A stretch of DNA of 64,000 nucleotides from Anaerolineae bacterium (GTDB lineage Bacteria; Chloroflexota; Anaerolineae; Promineifilales; Promineifilaceae). Each line of letters begins with the position of its first letter. Position 1 is the first letter of the stretch. Location of the stretch: assembly GCA_023382655.1 (NCBI GenBank), contig JAHDWK010000008.1, positions 186,001 through 250,000 on the forward strand, given 5' to 3'. The position numbers and the translations under genes are program-made. The notes under the pieces are model-generated. The model saw nothing but the letters and a program-made list of their open reading frames with translations. It had not been told where the DNA came from and did no database searches. Below, in pieces: positions 60,537 to 64,000 of the stretch.

Positions 60537-61892
60537 ATGACAACCTACCACTTTCCAAAAAATTTCATTTGGGGCGCAGCCACATCCTCTTACCAGATTG
60601 AGGGGGCCTGGCAGGCCGACGGCAAGGGCGAATCCATTTGGGATCGTTTTAGCCATACGCCGGGCAAAATTGAAGACGCCACCACCGGCGATGTGGCCTG
60701 CGACCATTACTACCGCTGGCCGGAAGATGTGGCGCTGATGCGTTCACTCAATTTGCAGGCGTACCGCTTTTCTATCGCCTGGCCGCGCATTTTGCCGGAG
60801 GGAGTGGGGCGGGTGGAGCAGAAGGGGCTGGATTTTTACGGCCGTCTGGTAGACGGCTTGCTGGAAGCGGGCATTACTCCCTTTGCCACCCTGTACCATT
60901 GGGATATGCCCCAGGCATTGCAAGATAAAGGTGGCTGGCCGGAACGTTTTATGGTAGACGCTTTTGCCGAATATGCCGATGTGGTCTCCCGCTATCTGGG
61001 CGACCGGGTACAGAATTGGATGACCCATAATGAACCCTGGGTGGCCGCCTTCTTGGGCTATCAGGTAGGCGTCCATGCACCTGGTTTGCAAGACCAGGCA
61101 GCGGCGCTGCGGGCGGCGCACCATTTGCTGCTGTCTCACGGCCGTGCCGTACCCATCATCCGCGCCCACAGCCACCATGCCGAAGTGGGCATGGTGCTCA
61201 ATACCACACACGTCTACCCCGCCTCCCTCAGTGCCGCCGATTATCACCAGGGGCGTTGGGTAGATGGCTGGATCAATCGCTGGTTCATGGATCCGTTGTA
61301 CGGCCGTCATTATCCCGCCGACATGGTCGCCACCTTCGGCGACCACCTAAACAGTCTGGATTTTGTGCAGCCCGGCGATATGGAGGCCATCGCCGTACAT
61401 ACCGATTTTCTGGGTATCAACTATTACAGTCGCTCCGTTACCCGCGACGAGAAGGCTGCCGACAACCTGCCGCGCGCGATTGACCCCTCTGTCAATGAAC
61501 ATACGGACATCGGCTGGGAAGTTTACCCGGACGGTTTGTTTGGTTTGTTAACCCGCCTGGACAGCCACTACCGGATTCCCAAACTCTACATCACCGAAAA
61601 TGGGGCCAGTTATAACGTGGGGCCAGACGTCAACGGCCGTATCCCCGACCAGCGCCGCCTGGATTACCTTCGCCGCCACCTGCTGGCCTGCCATCGCGCC
61701 ATCGAAAATGGCGTGCCCCTGGCTGGCTATTTTGCCTGGTCGCTGATGGATAACTTTGAGTGGGCCAAAGGGTATTCGCAGCGGTTTGGGCTGGTGTGGG
61801 TAGATTATGAAACGCAGCAGCGCCTTCCTAAAGACAGTGCGTTGTGGTATCGAGAGGTGATTGCCCGCAATGGCGTAATCGGTAATCCGTAA
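60537..61892 (+). CDS. GH1 beta-glucosidase
   Basis: This 451-residue TIM-barrel retaining glycosidase has FIWGAATSSYQIEGAW at the start, WMTHNEPW with the acid/base Glu and LYITENGASYN with the nucleophile Glu, all complete. The closing signature YFAWSLMDNFEWAKGYSQRFGLVWVDYETQQR is also present. It hydrolyses beta-glucosides or beta-galactosides in the cytosol; the exact sugar is not shown. AAAGGA lies about 8 bases before the ATG. The last residues GNP come from a heptamer array. Confidence 0.95.
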   Translation: MTTYHFPKNFIWGAATSSYQIEGAWQADGKGESIWDRFSHTPGKIEDATTGDVACDHYYRWPEDVALMRSLNLQAYRFSIAWPRILPEGVGRVEQKGLDFYGRLVDGLLEAGITPFATLYHWDMPQALQDKGGWPERFMVDAFAEYADVVSRYLGDRVQNWMTHNEPWVAAFLGYQVGVHAPGLQDQAAALRAAHHLLLSHGRAVPIIRAHSHHAEVGMVLNTTHVYPASLSAADYHQGRWVDGWINRWFMDPLYGRHYPADMVATFGDHLNSLDFVQPGDMEAIAVHTDFLGINYYSRSVTRDEKAADNLPRAIDPSVNEHTDIGWEVYPDGLFGLLTRLDSHYRIPKLYITENGASYNVGPDVNGRIPDQRRLDYLRRHLLACHRAIENGVPLAGYFAWSLMDNFEWAKGYSQRFGLVWVDYETQQRLPKDSALWYREVIARNGVIGNP

Positions 61893-61956
61893 TTCGTTAT
61901 CCGAAGTCCGATGTCCGAAGTCCGAAATCGGGCCTCGGACTTGGGACTTCCAAATT
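61884..61956. repeat. CCGTAATC and CCGAAGT heptamer array
   Basis: TAATCCG-TAATTCG-TTATCCG-AAGTCCG-ATGTCCG-AAGTCCG-AAATCGG is followed by GCCTCGGACTTGGGACTTCC. The words drift from CGTAATC to CCGAAGT along the array. Confidence 0.75.
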
Positions 61957-61971
61957 TTAAGGTCACGGCCG

Positions 61972-62001
61972 TTGACGGCCGTCTGGCCACAGATTTATAA
62001 T
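61972..62001 (+). promoter_or_regulatory. Sigma-70 promoter in front of a candidate small RNA
   Basis: TTGACG (61972-61977) and TATAAT (61996-62001) are 18 bases apart. No coding region follows for 300 bases. The -35 lies inside the spacing of two ACGGCCGT copies. Confidence 0.65.
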
Positions 62002-62007
62002 GCCATT

Positions 62008-62234
62008 GTACTTCGCGCATTAACAACCCCTACCTATACCACCCCGGATGACACAGTAGATCGACTAGGAAAGTAGGCACTTTTGAAATCTCCGCTAGTG
62101 CGCCTGAATGCTTCCCCATATGAAGTGAGCACAGGAAGCCAACATCTGTCAAAGGCCACCAAGAGATTCAGTCACATTGAGCTGCTGAACACTTAGCCAA
62201 TTCCAAATCTACTGTCCCTCGCCGGGGTTTTTTT
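62008..62234 (+). ncRNA. Candidate small RNA of about 225 nt, unassigned
   Basis: The region between a good promoter and a T-run has no open frame worth calling. Possible stems are GCTTCC/GGAAGC (62110-62139 region), GGCACT/AGTGCGCC around 62077-62104 and TTCAG/CTGAA around 62167-62189. It does not look like tmRNA, RNase P RNA, SRP RNA or a tRNA by the motifs I know. It is not made of heptamer words and has no ACGGCCGT inside, unlike nearly every other stretch of this size, which supports a separate function. Confidence 0.4.
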
Positions 62235-62235
62235 G
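62212..62235 (+). terminator. Terminator-like element with seven T
   Basis: TCCC-TCGCC-GGGG is followed by TTTTTTT. The stem is only three to five pairs, so the T-run is the main evidence. Confidence 0.5.
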
Positions 62236-62291
62236 TGCTTCAACACCTGATCTTCTACTTAACGTAGTCTGCACGATTAACCGCCCAACGA

Positions 62292-62297
62292 TACAAT
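62292..62297 (+). promoter_or_regulatory. TACAAT box giving a likely leaderless start
   Basis: TACAAT lies 6 bases before the ATG at 62304, with no ribosome site and no convincing -35. Confidence 0.4.
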
Positions 62298-62303
62298 CAG
62301 ACC

Positions 62304-63536
62304 ATGCAACGATTGTTGGTGGTGGGCATTGTCCTCCTTTTTTTAGGGCTGATTGTGTTGGGGATTATCCGGCAGGAAATGGGCATGGCCGTGGGCCAGA
62401 CGGCCGTACCCACCCTCGCCGCTACTTTCAGCCCGGCCTTGTTGTCGGCCCCCACCACGACCATCCCGGCCACTTTCACGCCCCCTGCTACACCTGAATC
62501 GCCAATACCTGGGGCACAGCCAACGGCCGTGCCCGCCACCCACACCATTCAGGTTGGCGAAACTTTGTTTAGCATTGCCCAACAATATGGTCTGACCCTG
62601 GATGTTCTGGCTGCCGCGAACCAGATTTCAGACCCCAGTCTTATACAAGTCGGGCAAGTTTTAAACATCCCCACAACCGCTGAAACCATCGCCAGCGCCC
62701 CAACACCAGCTCGCTCCACCCCTGTTGTCCTGACCCCGCTGCCTGAACCGACAGCTACCGTTTTCACCCTGGTTGACTCCCTGAATGGCATCCCCATAAC
62801 CAGCATCATGGTGATGCCGGAGAATGTGATTACCAATGTGCGGGCTATCTTTGCTCAGGGGCAGACTTACGGCCGTAACCCCCACGCCTACTCCAAAGTG
62901 GGCGACAGCACCATCCAAAACCCACATTTTATGACCCGGTTTGATCAACCGGGGGGGTACAATCTGGGGCCATATGTTTATTTGCAACCGGCGGTAGATT
63001 ATTTTGTGGGGTCACACGGCCGTGAAGGGCTGGCCGTACGCCAGGGATTCCATTCCTGGACTGTTACCGACCCGCTCTGGGCCGATAAATCCATTTGCCA
63101 GGCCAACGAGACGCCCATTGCCTGCGAAATACGGGTACACAATCCGGCCATCATCATCATTCGTTTAGGGTCAAACGATGCCGGTGTACCTGCCATGTTT
63201 GAGCAAAATGTGCGGCACATTGTGGAACTGGCAATCACCAACGGTATCATTCCCATTATCGGCACAAAGGCCGACCGCTTTGAAGGCAGCAACATTAACA
63301 ACGAGATTTTGCGCCAAATTGCCGCCGATTATCAGTTACCATTATGGGATTTTGATGTGGCAGCGCAAATGATTCCGGGACGTGGGCTGGATGTGGATAA
63401 TGTCCATCTCACCGGCTATTTTGCCCACGATTACGGCTCGCCCGTCACCTTCCAGCGCGGACATGGCGTCCATAGTCTGACGGCGCTGATGATGCTGCAA
63501 ACTTTATTAGACGAGGTGATGTTGCCTGATGATTAG
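62304..63536 (+). CDS. Membrane-anchored LysM and SGNH-type hydrolase-like protein
   Basis: This 410-residue protein has an N-terminal membrane helix (LLVVGIVLLFLGLIVLGII), a Thr/Pro linker, and a LysM domain (HTIQVGETLFSIAQQYGLTLDVLAAANQI... ending VLNIPT) that binds peptidoglycan. A C-terminal domain from about residue 160 has VGDSTIQNPHF, RLGSNDAG and NVHLTGYFAHD, in the order of SGNH hydrolase blocks I, III and V (Ser, Asn, Asp/His). It would sit at the cell wall and may remove acyl groups from wall polymers. The next gene is a paralogue without LysM. Confidence 0.8.
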   Translation: MQRLLVVGIVLLFLGLIVLGIIRQEMGMAVGQTAVPTLAATFSPALLSAPTTTIPATFTPPATPESPIPGAQPTAVPATHTIQVGETLFSIAQQYGLTLDVLAAANQISDPSLIQVGQVLNIPTTAETIASAPTPARSTPVVLTPLPEPTATVFTLVDSLNGIPITSIMVMPENVITNVRAIFAQGQTYGRNPHAYSKVGDSTIQNPHFMTRFDQPGGYNLGPYVYLQPAVDYFVGSHGREGLAVRQGFHSWTVTDPLWADKSICQANETPIACEIRVHNPAIIIIRLGSNDAGVPAMFEQNVRHIVELAITNGIIPIIGTKADRFEGSNINNEILRQIAADYQLPLWDFDVAAQMIPGRGLDVDNVHLTGYFAHDYGSPVTFQRGHGVHSLTALMMLQTLLDEVMLPDD

Positions 63537-64000
63537 AACAAGAATGGTTCTCTTTACGATGTTGGTTCTAAGTGGATTGGCAGCCTGTGCCACACCTACG
63601 GCCGTGCCCACCACCACTCCTTCACTTGTCATTGAAGCGACTACCCCTCCGGCAACCACAGCACACACGGCCGTACCCGCCGCCACAGACACGGCCGTGT
63701 CCACGCCCACAGCCACCCCTTCCCCGCTACCGACCGATACACCCTCAGCGACGCCCACCCCTACACCCACCGACACACCGACCATTACACCCACACCCCT
63801 GCCGCCGCTCAATGGCCTCACCATTGCCGACATCCTGATTATGGATGAAACCACCACCGCCAACGTGCGCCAGATTTACGCCGCCGGGCAGCAGCTAGGT
63901 CGTGACTCCCACGCCTACTCGGTACTTGGGGATAGCACCGTAATGACCCCCCACCTGCTGGCCCGCTTTGCCCGCGACGATTTAAACCTGGGGCCATATG
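63529..64000 (+). CDS. Lipoprotein SGNH-like paralogue, cut by the right edge
   Basis: From ATG at 63529, overlapping the previous stop by 8 bases, an open frame of 157 codons runs off the window. It has a lipobox (VLSGLAACA), a long Thr/Pro linker (TPTATPSPLPTDTPSATP and similar) and then LNGLTIADILIMDETT, GRDSHAYSVLGDSTVMTPH and NLGPY. The last part aligns with GRNPHAYSKVGDSTIQNPH and NLGPY of the previous gene, so the pair are tandem duplicates. The rest of the hydrolase domain lies beyond the window. Confidence 0.8.
   Translation, partial: MIRTRMVLFTMLVLSGLAACATPTAVPTTTPSLVIEATTPPATTAHTAVPAATDTAVSTPTATPSPLPTDTPSATPTPTPTDTPTITPTPLPPLNGLTIADILIMDETTTANVRQIYAAGQQLGRDSHAYSVLGDSTVMTPHLLARFARDDLNLGPY

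Noticed and set aside
61972..62235. tRNA or SRP RNA in the gap before the LysM gene
   Set aside because: No TTCGA loop, no CCA end and no GGAAGCAGC-type SRP loop; only a GGAAGC fragment that pairs in another way.

Overview
The window looks like chromosomal DNA of an uncultured, aerobic or microaerobic member of the Chloroflexota (Anaerolineae/Ardenticatenia-like). This is an inference from style, not from a marker gene. The pointers are a ba3-type oxidase cluster with a very small subunit IIa, many lipoproteins with long Thr/Pro linkers, Flp-type pilins, no outer-membrane genes, moderately high GC, and dense intergenic heptamer repeats. No rRNA, tRNA, CRISPR array, transposase or phage gene was seen.

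Layout. 1-2.8 kb: a truncated minus-strand gene, a small companion, and oligopeptidase B. 2.9-5.4 kb: two family-2 glycosyltransferases and RNase HII. 5.4-10.1 kb: a MarR regulator and a two-subunit ABC exporter. 10.1-15.5 kb: a lipoprotein gene broken by an in-frame TAG, a GNAT acetyltransferase, a histidine kinase and a secreted glycoside-hydrolase-like protein. 15.7-19.4 kb: a TetR regulator divergent from yceI, a CatE-like dioxygenase, pirin and an FMN reductase, with paired operators. 19.4-25.4 kb: a structured non-coding stretch, a second histidine kinase and a second ABC exporter pair. 25.5-28.1 kb: a LuxR-type regulator, two identical Flp pilin genes with their own promoters and terminators, and an MFS transporter. 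28.2-38.7 kb: lipoproteins, an HD phosphohydrolase, a metallophosphoesterase, a C39-like peptidase, a receiver protein, RDD and YceI proteins, and a Crp/Fnr regulator. 39.6-47.8 kb: a respiratory block with CRP-like sites, an Rrf2 Fe-S regulator, two SCO proteins, ba3 oxidase subunits IIa, II and I, heme O synthase, a lipoprotein cytochrome c, and a fusion of cytochrome b, ferredoxin and an MvhD-like domain. 47.9-51.9 kb: a SulP-STAS-rhodanese transporter, GlpX and a lipoprotein. 51.9-56.8 kb: a cyclase, DUF58, MoxR, a lipoprotein and a nucleotidyltransferase. 56.9-61.9 kb: a beta-helix protein, GH20 and GH1, a glycan-degrading group. 62-64 kb: a candidate small RNA and two tandem SGNH-type proteins, the last running off the edge.

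Two genome-wide DNA patterns cut across this layout. The palindrome ACGGCCGT occurs about 150 times (hand count), inside and outside genes, where about two would be expected. Most longer intergenic gaps also carry tandem 7-bp repeats arranged as inverted arms. The strongest candidates for something little described are these two repeat systems, the cytochrome b/ferredoxin/MvhD fusion beside the oxidase, and the two unassigned structured RNA regions.
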